64,000 bases of DNA from Bog-756 sp963835465 (GTDB lineage: Bacteria > Actinomycetota > Acidimicrobiia > Acidimicrobiales > RAAP-2), in contig CAWIFR010000006.1 of the NCBI GenBank assembly GCA_963835465.1, forward strand, positions 62,001-126,000, in the 5' to 3' direction. The position numbers were made by a program, and so were the translations under genes. The notes under the pieces are model-generated. The model saw nothing but the letters and a program-made list of their open reading frames with translations, was not told the DNA's origin and ran no database searches. How positions within the stretch are numbered: position 1 is the first letter of the stretch; each line of letters opens with the position of its first letter. This document shows positions 36,322 to 45,087 of this stretch, piece after piece.

Positions 36322-37496
36322 TAGGTGAAGACCAGCACACCCCGGATATTGGTGCCGGCGTGCATGTCCTCGTAGCCCTTGGCCACCTCATCGAGGCCGT
36401 AGGTGGTGGTGACCAGCTCGTCGAGCTTGAGCTTCCCCTGTCGGTAGAGCTCGATCTGGCGGGGGATGTCGGCGTTGGGATTGCAGGCGCCGTAGAGCGA
36501 TCCCTGGATCCGCTTCTGGGTCAGCGTGAGCTCGGAGAGGGAGACCGGGATGCCCATCTCGAACTGGTTCCCGACCCCCACCACCACCACGCTCCCGGCC
36601 TTGCGGATGGCGGCGAAGGCCTCGGCCACGTGGCCGCCTGTGACCACCCCAACGGTGACGATGGCCGAGTCGGCACCCTGGCCGTCGGTCACGGTCTTGG
36701 CGAAGGCGTCGGCCTCGGCCATGGAGGCGAAGGCCTCGGTGGCGCCGAAGTCGAGAGCCGCCTCCCGCTTCATGGCCACCGGGTCGACGGCGATCACGTG
36801 GAGGGCGCCGGCTTGGGCGGCACCCTGGACGGCGTTGATGCCGATACCGCCGACGCCCATCACCACCACCGTGTCGCCCGGTGCCACCTCGGCCGAGTGC
36901 ACCGCGGCTCCCCAGCCGGTGCCCACGCCGCACCCCAGCAGGCAGAGGGTCTCCAGCGGCAGGTCCTTGGGCACCTTGACCGTCGACATGGTGGATACCA
37001 CGGTGTGCTCGCAGAAGGTCGACACGCCGCACATCTGTCCGACCCGCCGGCCGTCGGTGGTGTGCAACCGGAAGCTCTCGGGATCGCTGGCCCGGGACCC
37101 GTTCAGCAGGGTGGCGCCCCGGTTGCACAGGTTCTGGTGTCCGGTGGCGCACCACCGGCAGCGACCACAGGACGCCAGGAAGGAGAAGACCACGTGGTCC
37201 CCGACCTCGAAGTCGGGGGTGTTCGGCCCGACCTGCTCCACCACCCCGGCGCCCTCGTGACCGCCGGCCATGGGCAGCACCCCGGTCCGAAGGTCACCGG
37301 TGGCCAGGTGGTCGTCGGAGTGACACAGTCCCGACGCCACCATCCGCACCAGCAGCTCGTCCTGCCACGGCTCGCCCAGCTCCAGCGCCATGGTCTCGTA
37401 GCGACCCGGCGTGGAACTGATCACCGCGCGCGGGTCAGCACCGGGGGGCTCCCGGCGGCCCACCACCCCCGGGGACCCGGAGTGGAGGGCGGTCAC
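36321..37496 (-). CDS. Zinc-dependent alcohol dehydrogenase, NDMA-dependent type
   Basis: A ~391-residue medium-chain dehydrogenase. Motifs: MVASGLCHSDDHLATGDL (catalytic zinc Cys), GGHEGAGVVEQVGPN, the structural-zinc cysteines SCGRCRWCATGHQNLC, CGVGTGWGAAVHSAEV and the NAD loop VVMGVGGIGINAVQGAA. The pattern GSRASDPESFRLHTTDG is that of the nicotinoprotein-like NDMA-type alcohol dehydrogenases of Actinobacteria. The GTG at 37496 is chosen because it overlaps the stop of the GGDEF-EAL gene (GTGA). Its stop codon is rebuilt by the inserted IS element, so the protein is unchanged. Confidence 0.9.
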   Translation of the reverse strand: MTALHSGSPGVVGRREPPGADPRAVISSTPGRYETMALELGEPWQDELLVRMVASGLCHSDDHLATGDLRTGVLPMAGGHEGAGVVEQVGPNTPDFEVGDHVVFSFLASCGRCRWCATGHQNLCNRGATLLNGSRASDPESFRLHTTDGRRVGQMCGVSTFCEHTVVSTMSTVKVPKDLPLETLCLLGCGVGTGWGAAVHSAEVAPGDTVVVMGVGGIGINAVQGAAQAGALHVIAVDPVAMKREAALDFGATEAFASMAEADAFAKTVTDGQGADSAIVTVGVVTGGHVAEAFAAIRKAGSVVVVGVGNQFEMGIPVSLSELTLTQKRIQGSLYGACNPNADIPRQIELYRQGKLKLDELVTTTYGLDEVAKGYEDMHAGTNIRGVLVFT

Positions 37497-39914
37497 GGGT
37501 CCTCGCCATGGGCATGAAGTGCACGGTAGCAGCGGCCGTGGGCAGGAGTGTGGCCTCGGCATGGCGGGAATTGGCAGGAACGATGCCGGGAGCCAACGGT
37601 CAGGAACCGATCGCCATCGAAGGCCGGGACTTCGAGGAGGGCCTGGGCCTGGGTCGTGTCGAGGGGGCGGGCCATCAGATAGCCCTGGCCGAAGTCACAT
37701 CCGAGGTGCCGAAGGCGGTCCAACTGGTCCTCGGTCTCGATTCCTTCGGCCACGGTGTCGAGATTGAGGCTGTGGGCGAGGTCGATGATGGAGGTCACCA
37801 GCGCCGTGCTCTCCGGCTCGCTCCGTCCGAGCGGTGCGACGAAGGATTTGTCCACCTTGAGCACGTCGACGGGGAATCGCTGGAGGTGGCTGAGCGAGGA
37901 GTAGCCGGTTCCGAAGTCATCGACCGCAATCCTCACACCCAGGCGGCGGAGGCTGGCCAAGGCCGAGGCGGCCAGCTCGGGGTGCTCCATCAGGCCGCCT
38001 TCGGTGATCTCGAGTACCACCTGTTCAGGGTGGATTCCCGAGAGCCGCAGCGCATCACGGAGATCGTCCACCACCGTGGGCAGAGCCAGTTGGACCCTGG
38101 ACAGATTGACGGTGATCGAGAGCGGTCGGTCCATCAGGGGGGTCCATGCCGCCATCTGCATACAAGCTTCAAGGAAGATCCACCGGCCCAGTTGGATGAT
38201 GAATCCCGTCTCCTCGGCCAGGGGGATGAACTCATCGGGGGCGACCTGGCCCATGCCGGGATGACGCCACCGGACCAACGACTCGAAGCCCCGTAGCGTC
38301 CCGTCCCGCAGGGAGAAGATGGGCTGGTAGTGCAGGAAGAACTCGGAGCGTTCCAGCGAGCCGCGGAAGGCACTGATGATCTCCAATCGCTCGACCAGAC
38401 GGGTCCGCATGGACGACTGGAACACCTCGACCCGGTTCTTCCCGTTGGCCTTGGCCTCGTACATGGCTGCATCGGCCTCGCTCAGCAGCCGTTCGACCGA
38501 GGTGGAGGAGGAGGCGAATGCCACTCCCACGCTCGATCGACATGCCGGCCTGCTGGCCGTCGAACTCCACGGAGTCATGCAGGACCGAGACGATACGCCG
38601 GGCGAACTCCACGGCATCCTCGGGGAGGGCCACGTCCTCCACCACCACGGCAAACTCATCACCACCGAGGCGGGCGACCGTGTCTCCGGGGCGCACGATG
38701 GACTGCAGCAGGGCACCGGCCTTGACCAGCACACCGTCTCCGACATGGTGTCCCAGGGTGTCGTTGATGGTCTTGAACCCGTCGAGATCCCCGAGGCACA
38801 GGGCAATCGTTCGACCGCTCCTGGAGGCCACATCCAGCGAGTGCTGGAGGCGCTCATGCAGCAGGGCCCGGTTGGCCAACCCCGTCAGCTCGTCGTGGAA
38901 GGCCATGTGCCGGAGAGAGGCCTGGTTCTCCTCCATCTCCAACGACTGCTGCTTGATCCTGTCGAACAGCCAGCCGAGCCGCAGGCAGACAGCCGCGAAG
39001 ACCGAGATGCACAGGACCGCCAGCACCGAGACATTGACCCTCACGTGGAGCAGCGTCGTGACCACGAGCAAGGCCGGCGGGATGAAGCCGGCCATGACCA
39101 CCAGCGGGATCCGGTTACGTTCGAACACCTGCCGGGCCGTTTCGACCGGCTGGTGGACGGTCGGCTCGCCCCCATCGGCCATCGAGGGATGGAGTGCGGC
39201 GGCGGCGATGAGCACGTACTCGGCCAGGTAGAGAGCGTCGACCAGGTTGCCGGTGGTGTACCCGTTGTGCAGGACCAGCAGGTCGTAGGTGAAGTCAGCA
39301 ACACACATGATCAGCATGGCCGCGGCCAGGAGCTTGTGAGCGGGCCGCTTGGCCGTGCCGAACAGCAGGGCTCGGCAGACGAGGTAGAGCAGGGCGACGT
39401 CCATCATCGGGTAGGCCAGGGTGATCAGTTTCCCGAAGTACGAGAGCGACTCCTCGCGGACGTACGAGTCCATGAGGAAGTGCCAGGACACGGTGAGCGC
39501 ACCCATGGCGATGATGGCAGCGTCGACGGTGTCCTCTCGCGAGGAGGCACGCCCTGGGGTGCGGGTGACGCGGATCAGGCCGACGAAGAGGAACGGATAG
39601 CCGGCCAAATAGAGGGCGTCGGCCGCCGATGGAAAGGGCACCGTCGTGTGGAGCACCAGGCTGTAGAGCTCCCAGGTGCCGTCGCCCAGGGTGAAGCAGC
39701 CTCCCGCGGCGGCGAGCAGATACCACCCCAACCGCTCCGGTGGGCGTTGCAGCCGGACCCCCACCACGATGCCAACCACCGAGGCCACGCCCAGGAACGA
39801 GTAGAGCAGATTCTGGTCGGAGGGGTTGGGCAGCAGGAAGTAGACGACGACGAGCACGGCGCCGCCCGCAAGGAAGTACCTCCAGGCACGGTCTCTCATT
39901 GCCATTCCCGGCAT
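37493..39914 (-). CDS. Membrane GGDEF-EAL c-di-GMP enzyme (one apparent frameshift)
   Basis: About 807 residues: ~9 transmembrane helices (~10-315), a GGDEF domain (~345-500) with RPGDTVARLGGDEFAVVVED, and an EAL domain (~540-790). RPGD five residues before GGDEF is an intact inhibitory I-site. The EAL side has FESLVRWRHP (ESL variant), ITVNLSRVQL, LEITEGGLMEHP, DDFGTGYSSLSHL, LKVDKSFVAPLG and AEGIETEDQ, so phosphodiesterase activity looks possible. The frame shifts near 38533, inside the GGDEF end (GMSI then SVGVAFAS). It could both make and break c-di-GMP. Its stop overlaps the dehydrogenase start. Confidence 0.9.
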
Positions 39915-40065
39915 CCATCCAGCACGACCGCCCCGACTTTCAGTACGACCGCCCTGACCTCAGGACTATCGGCGGTTTGGGGGCATGGGTTGAGCGTCGA
40001 CCCGACCAACCAGGCCGGAAGGCCGGTCGGCTACGGCCTTCCGGCCGACAGATCGCCGGTCGGAA

Positions 40066-40588
40066 TCACCAACCGCGGGCACCGTCCACGAGCTCCCGGA
40101 TGAGGTCGGCGTGGCCGTTGTGGGCGCGCGTACTCCTCGATCATGTGGTTGTAGATCCACCGCAGCGAGTGGGGCGATCCGTTCCGGTGGGTACCGACCG
40201 TGTCCAGGGTGCGGGTCGCCGCCGTCTGACGGGACACCTCGCACTCGTCCAGCCAGGCCGCCAGATCGAGCTCCCAGTCGGCCTGGTCCAGCGGGGCGAG
40301 GTCGCGGTCCTCGACGTCGTCATCAGCCCACAGGTTGGGGGCATCGTGCTCCACCAACAGCACCTGTCGGAACCAGTGGCGCTCCACCTCGGCCATGTGT
40401 CGGACCAGGCCGTGGAGTGAGAGCAGGGAGGTGGGGACCGGCCTCGCCTTCCGCTGGGCGTCGTCCAGGCCCTCGCACTTGAGCAGCAGGGTGGCCCGGT
40501 GGAACTCCAGCCATCCCTCCAGCATGTCCCGCTCCCCGAGGAGGCCGGACGGTTCGGTCCGACGCGGATCTTCGAGCTCTCCGACCAT
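40066..40588 (-). CDS. DinB/DUF664-family protein (one apparent frameshift)
   Basis: About 173 residues. The DinB bundle shows GERDMLEGWLEFHRATLLLKCEGL (in parts), LLSLHGLVRHMAEVERHWFR with the first metal-type His, and HSLRWIYNHMIEEYAR with another; in a second frame it goes on HNGHADLIRELVDGARGW to a TGA at 40066. HMIEEYARHNGHADLIRE is the standard family ending, so the shift near 40127 is almost surely an indel. Such proteins are often thiol (mycothiol) transferases. ATG 40588. Confidence 0.85.
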
Positions 40589-40725
40589 CTCCTGCCTCCT
40601 GCTCTCCTCGGCCCACCTCACCGGACGGGGCCAGCGTAGGCGGCGACTGCGGCCCGTTCCCGTGAGGGAGGCGCTCCGCTCCGTCCCCGCCACCGGGAGG
40701 GCCGGCCTCCTACCATGGCCCGATC

Positions 40726-41532
40726 GTGCCCCTCCCGGTCACTCTCCCCTCCACCTATCCGGCGGCTTTCCGCGCCGAGCTTCGACGGGCCTTTCACCCG
40801 CCCTACGAAGATCCCGCGGTGGTGGTCATGAACGGCCTGCTGGTCACCGGGGCGTGGCTGTTCCTGCCCCTCCCCCTGCAGGATCTCCTCTTCTCCCTCC
40901 ACGGCGACCTGGCCTTCCCGGTAGTGCTGGCCACCTGGATGCTGGCCGACGTGCCGGCCACCAACGTGCTGGGTGCCGACGCGCAGCGGGTGGTGGCCGC
41001 CATCGACGACCCGGTCGTCCTCCGCCGGCTGCTCTATGCCAAGAACGCCGTGCTGTGGCTCCTGGTGGCCCCGGTGTGCACCCTGGTGGCCGTGGGCATC
41101 GGGATCTTCCGCGACCGCTGGTCGACCACGGCCATCACCGTGGTGGGGATCCTGGTCGTCCCCATCGGCAGCCTGGGCATCGCCGCCTGGTTGGGCATCC
41201 TCTTCCCCTACCACCCCATTCCCCTGGCCCGCCGGTGGCGGCACCGGCGCCCCTACGGGCGGATGGTGGTGCGCTGGGTGACGCTCCTCCTCCTGCCCTA
41301 CGCCATCGTACCGGCCATCACCACCGCGGTGGCCCTCCCAGCCTTCGCCGCCTGGTACCTCACCACCAATAGGCACACTCGGATACCGGACGGCCAGCTG
41401 GCCGCCGGGGTGGCCCTCACCGTGGCCTTCGCAACCACGGCCTTCTTCCTCGGCCACCGCTACGGACAGCGACTCATTCAGCGCCGCCGGGACCGACTGG
41501 TCGAGTATCTCGGCCACCCGGAGCTCGGGTAA
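40726..41532 (+). CDS. Polytopic membrane protein of unknown function
   Basis: A 268-residue protein with ~6 hydrophobic segments (VVMNGLLVTGAWLFLPLPL, AVLWLLVAPVCTLVAVGIGIF, ITVVGILVVPIGSLGIAAWLG, LLLLPYAIVPAITTAVALPAF). It also has a polar loop RRWRHRRPYGRMVVRW and a charged tail YGQRLIQRRRDRLVEYLGHPEL. The pattern resembles large ABC-type permease-like membrane proteins of Actinobacteria, without a clear family. GTG start. Alone on its strand. Confidence 0.7.
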   Translation: MPLPVTLPSTYPAAFRAELRRAFHPPYEDPAVVVMNGLLVTGAWLFLPLPLQDLLFSLHGDLAFPVVLATWMLADVPATNVLGADAQRVVAAIDDPVVLRRLLYAKNAVLWLLVAPVCTLVAVGIGIFRDRWSTTAITVVGILVVPIGSLGIAAWLGILFPYHPIPLARRWRHRRPYGRMVVRWVTLLLLPYAIVPAITTAVALPAFAAWYLTTNRHTRIPDGQLAAGVALTVAFATTAFFLGHRYGQRLIQRRRDRLVEYLGHPELG

Positions 41533-41656
41533 GGGGCACTCCGGGGCGGGCGACAGGCCTCGGTGACAACCGATAGGAGAAACCGGTTGCATCTCGCCCG
41601 GGACGCGGCCAGACTCGCCGCTGGGGCTGGTCGAACAACTGCAGCAGGAGGAACCA

Positions 41657-43546
41657 ATGAAGAATCGCCGTCTGGCGCGAATCGTCGGCGTCGTCGCACT
41701 TGGGGTTTCGGGACTCGGAGGCGCGGGGGTGCTGATCCCGTCCCTCTCCGGCGTCGCCGGCGCCCTCCCGACCTGCACGGCCGCCGGGAGCACCGGCCTG
41801 ACCGCAGCGAGCCATCGCCACCACCAACCAGTCCATCACCGGTGCCACCGACGCCACCGGATGCGATATCGGCATCTACGTCGGCCCGAGAGATCACCGG
41901 TGTCACCATCAACAACGCCACCATGACCGGCGCCAACGACCACGGCATCTTCGCCCAGGACACCACCGGCCTCACCATCAGCGGCTCGACCGTCACGGGC
42001 AACGGCGTGGCCCCCACCGCCGGCATCGCCGAGAACAAGGCCATCGAGCTGGTCGGGGTGTCGAACTCGACGGTCTCCGGTAACACCGTGACGGGCAACT
42101 TCGCCGACGGCGGGATCGGGGTGGCCGACGACGGCCCGCGTCGACCCAGGTGCCCCCAATCCGGGGACGCTGACGGCCACGGGCAACGTCACGGTGACCA
42201 ACAACCAGAGCAACGGCAACTTCGGCGGGTGCGGCGTGGTCATCGCCGCCTACGACCCGGGTGCCGGCGTGACCTCGGCCACCGTGACCGACAACACGGT
42301 GACCGGCACCGTAGGTCAGTTTGGGCCGCACGGACCGGTGATCGGCGGCATCGTGGTGGCGGCGGACACCCCGGGGACCTCGGTCTCCTCGGTCTCGGTC
42401 CAGAGCAATACGGTCACCGACTCGTTCATCCCCGGGATCGTGGTGCACTCCAATGCGCCCAACGACCACGTCAGTGGCGTCACCCTGGACAGCAACACAC
42501 TCACCGGGAACGACTGGGGCTCGGTCGACGGACCCCCGCAGCCGGCGGCGATCATCGTGGCCGCCACGGTCATCCCGGCACCGGTCACACCGACCCTCAC
42601 CGGCACCACCATCACCAACAACACGATCAGCCGGACCTTCTACGGGGTCTGGCTGGCCGGTGACACCGGGACCACCCTCACCGGCAACACCATCACCACC
42701 TCGCCGGGCGGCCAGGCCGTCTTCCATGTCCCCGTGGCCGGAACCGGCTACTGGATGGACGCCTCCGACGGGGGCGTGTTCAACTTCGGCAGCGCCGGCT
42801 TCTACGGCTCCATGGGCGGCAGCCACCTCAACTCGCCCATCGTGGGCCTGACCCCGACGTCCGACCAGGGCGGCTACTGGGAGGTCGGTGCCGACGGCGG
42901 CATCTTCACCTTCGGGGATGCCGGCTTCTTCGGCTCCATGGGCGGCAGCCACCTCAACAAGCCCATCGTGGGCATGGCCGCCACCCCGTACGAGTCGGTG
43001 GTACCGCCGGACAGCCCCAAGCCGGCCGGCAAGGGCTACTGGCTGGTGGCCTCGGACGGCGGGGTGTTCACCTTCGGTGACGCCGCCTTCTACGGCTCCA
43101 TGGGCGGCAGCCACCTCAACAAGCCCATCGTGAGCATCACGCCCACCCCGAGCGGGCACGGCTACTGGCTGGTGGCCTCGGACGGCGGGGTGTTCAACTT
43201 CGGGGACGCCGCCTTCTACGGGTCGATGGGCGGCAGCCACCTCAACTCGCCGATCGTGAGCATCACGGCCACGCCGAGCGGCAAGGGCTACTGGCTGGTG
43301 GCCTCGGACGGCGGGGTGTTCAACTTCGGGGACGCCACCTTCCACGGCTCCATGGGCGGCAGCCACCTCAACAAGCCGATCGTCGGCATGACGGCCACGC
43401 CGAGCGGCAAGGGCTACTGGCTGGTGGCCTCGGACGGCGGGGTGTTCAACTTCGGGGACGCCGCCTTCTACGGGTCCATGGGCGGCGCCCACCTCAACAA
43501 GCCGATCGTCGGGGCGGCCTCGGTGGGCGTCACCGTGGCCGCCTAG
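41657..43546 (+). CDS. Secreted right-handed beta-helix protein with GYWLVASDGG repeats (three apparent frameshifts)
   Basis: About 628 residues when joined. A signal peptide (RIVGVVALGVSGLGGAGVLI) follows a strong AGGAGGAACC ribosome site. A parabeta-helix region holds many NTVTGN-like turns: ITGVTINNATMTGANDHGIF, GSTVTGNGVA, NSTVSGNTVTGNFADGGIGV, SNTLTGNDWGS, NNTISRTFYGVWLAGDT. From 42746 come six ~42-residue repeats of GYWLVASDGGVFNFGDA type. Frames change near 41810, 41890 and 42145. It is probably a cell-surface or secreted adhesin-like protein. The repeats are a hallmark, as I recall, of Acidimicrobiales surface proteins. Confidence 0.82.
42746..43543 (+). repeat. Six in-frame ~126-bp repeats coding for GYWLVASDGG units
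   Basis: Tandem units of 42 codons, each with GYWxxASDGGVFxFGDA, then FxGSMGGSHLNxPIV. Unit 2 carries a 12-residue insert (YESVVPPDSPKP). The last three units are almost identical at DNA level, showing recent duplication or gene conversion. They code for protein and are not a CRISPR array. Confidence 0.9.
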
Positions 43547-43597
43547 GCCCGGTCAACAGCGCACGGGGTCGGGTGCTGATCGACGGCGCCCGGCCCC

Positions 43598-43674
43598 TGG
43601 TGGGGACGGAGGGGGTCGAACCCTCACTGGAGGCGGTTTAAGCGCCCTGCCTCTGCCAATTGGGCTACGTCCCC
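43598..43674 (-). tRNA. tRNA with anticodon UAA and a short (type I) variable loop
   Basis: The cloverleaf is complete: acceptor GGGGACG/CGTCCCC (7 pairs) at 43674-43668 and 43608-43602, D-arm GCC/GGC, anticodon stem GGGCG/CGCCT with loop CTTAAAC, a 5-nt variable loop CCAGT, T-arm GAGGG-TTCGACC-CCCTC, then A and an encoded CCA at 43600-43598. The anticodon UAA (43640-43638) reads the Leu codon UUA, yet bacterial tRNA-Leu has a long variable arm, which is absent. It is therefore either an atypical Leu tRNA or a tRNA with another identity or a pseudo-tRNA. UUA codons are rare in this G+C-rich DNA. Confidence 0.8.
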
Positions 43675-43785
43675 GGGGCCTGGCGGTGGTCGGGCTCGAT
43701 CGCCCGCCCACCGCGGATCCAGGGAAGAGACTAGGTGGTCGCACGGCCTCGGGCCTTCATGTCCGGCCGGCGGTACGTTGACCCC

Positions 43786-44532
43786 ATGGACAAGCGTGTG
43801 GCTCTGCTCACCCAGACCGGCGACTATGTCGGGCCCCAACTGGCCCGTCGACTGGCCGACGGGCACCACCTGGTGCTCCATGACCCGACGGATGAGCTGG
43901 TGGCGGCCCTCCGGGAAGAGGGAGCAGAGGTCGAGGTGGTCCCCGGAAACGCCGTCGATCTCCGTACCGCCGAGGGCAACTCGGCGCTGGTGGCCCGGGC
44001 CCTGGCCCGCTTCGGGCGGATCGACTGCGCCGCACTGGTCACCGGCACCGGCATCATCACCGGCCGGTTCCTCGACATCACGGCCAAGCAGTGGGAGCGG
44101 ACCAAGGCCGGCAACCTGGACATGGCCTTCTACGGGCTGCAGGCCCTGATCCCGGCCATGGTGGCCCAGGGGTCGGGGGACATCGTGGTCTACACCAGCG
44201 CCACGGCGGCCCGACCCGAACCCCGGGTCTCGACCTACTCGGCCACCCGGGCGGGGGCCAACGCACTGGTCCGGGCGGTGGGCCAGGAGTATGCCGCAGC
44301 CGGCCTGTGCATCAACGCCGTGGGCACCAACTTCATGGACTTCCCCGGCTTCCTGGCGGCCAGTGGGGCCGACCGGGATCCCGAGCGCCGGAGTCGGATC
44401 GAGGCGCAGACCCCGGCCCACCGCCTCGGGACCATGGAGGAGCTGGCGGAGTTCACCGCCGTGCTGCTCGAAGGGCGGACCCGGTTCCAGACCGGCCAGT
44501 TCTTCAGCTTCAGCGGGGGCTGGACGGGCTGA
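43786..44532 (+). CDS. SDR-fold protein with atypical active site
   Basis: A 248-residue short-chain-dehydrogenase-fold protein. The cofactor loop reads LLTQTGDYVGPQLARRL instead of the standard TGxxxGIG; FGRIDCAALVTGTGI and GDIVVYTSATAA follow. The catalytic motif is YSATRAGANALV, with Arg in place of the usual Lys (YxxxR). The C-terminus GRTRFQTGQFFSFSGGWTG is typical. ATG 43786 (MDKRVALLTQ). The altered Gly-rich loop and missing Lys suggest weak or different activity. Tandem with the VOC gene that follows. Confidence 0.82.
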   Translation: MDKRVALLTQTGDYVGPQLARRLADGHHLVLHDPTDELVAALREEGAEVEVVPGNAVDLRTAEGNSALVARALARFGRIDCAALVTGTGIITGRFLDITAKQWERTKAGNLDMAFYGLQALIPAMVAQGSGDIVVYTSATAARPEPRVSTYSATRAGANALVRAVGQEYAAAGLCINAVGTNFMDFPGFLAASGADRDPERRSRIEAQTPAHRLGTMEELAEFTAVLLEGRTRFQTGQFFSFSGGWTG

Positions 44533-44566
44533 CTCGGGCCGGGCGGCCGCAGTACGGTACGGGACC

Positions 44567-45025
44567 ATGCCGGTCAGGAACGTCTCCCACATCGCCATCG
44601 GGGTGCGCGACATGGATCGCTCCCTCCCGTTCTGGACCGAGGTGGTCGGGCTCCACGTGACCCTGGACACGGTGGAGGAGTTCACCATCGACGGCGAACG
44701 GGTGCGGCGACGGGGGGTCTACCTCCGCGAGGCCGAAGGGCCCGACGCCGCCTTCGTGGTGCTCGACGAGCAGATCACCCGCCCCCGGGACGGTACCCCG
44801 AAGCCCCTCTTCGACATCGGGGTGCACCACGTCGGCTTCTGGGTCGACGACCTCGACGGGATCGCCGACCGGGCCCGGGCCGCCGGCGTGCCCATCGTGA
44901 CCGAGCCCAGTGCACGGGGATCCGACACCACCCTGTACGGCGAGCCCCCGGGCGGCTCCGTCCGCGGCATGTTCGTCAGGGACCCCGACGGCAACACCAT
45001 CCAGTTCGACCAGCGGGTGTCCTGA
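44567..45025 (+). CDS. VOC-family dioxygenase/lyase-like protein
   Basis: A 152-residue two-module VOC protein: VSHIAIGVRDMDRSLPFWTEVVGL (in parts, His metal ligand), GVYLREAEGPDAAFVVLDEQ, VHHVGFWVDDLDGIADRARAAGV (second His) and GMFVRDPDGNTIQFDQ. Where a Glu ligand is usual (TIEF/ELQ) the sequence has QFDQ. It lies 34 bp after the SDR gene, so the two may act on the same compound. Substrate unknown. Confidence 0.85.
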   Translation: MPVRNVSHIAIGVRDMDRSLPFWTEVVGLHVTLDTVEEFTIDGERVRRRGVYLREAEGPDAAFVVLDEQITRPRDGTPKPLFDIGVHHVGFWVDDLDGIADRARAAGVPIVTEPSARGSDTTLYGEPPGGSVRGMFVRDPDGNTIQFDQRVS

Positions 45026-45087
45026 GGGACCGGCAGCCGCGTTCTCGGTCCGGGCACGTTGTCCCGAGCCGGCACGGTCCGGAACGG

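Noticed and set aside
42746..43543. Regular ~126-bp repeats that could suggest a CRISPR or satellite array
   Set aside because: The repeats are in frame and code for conserved GYWLVASDGG units without unique spacers.
43681..43715. G+C-rich hairpin just upstream of the tRNA gene
   Set aside because: Could be a terminator or part of a processed leader, but has no T-run and similar pairing is easy in this sequence.
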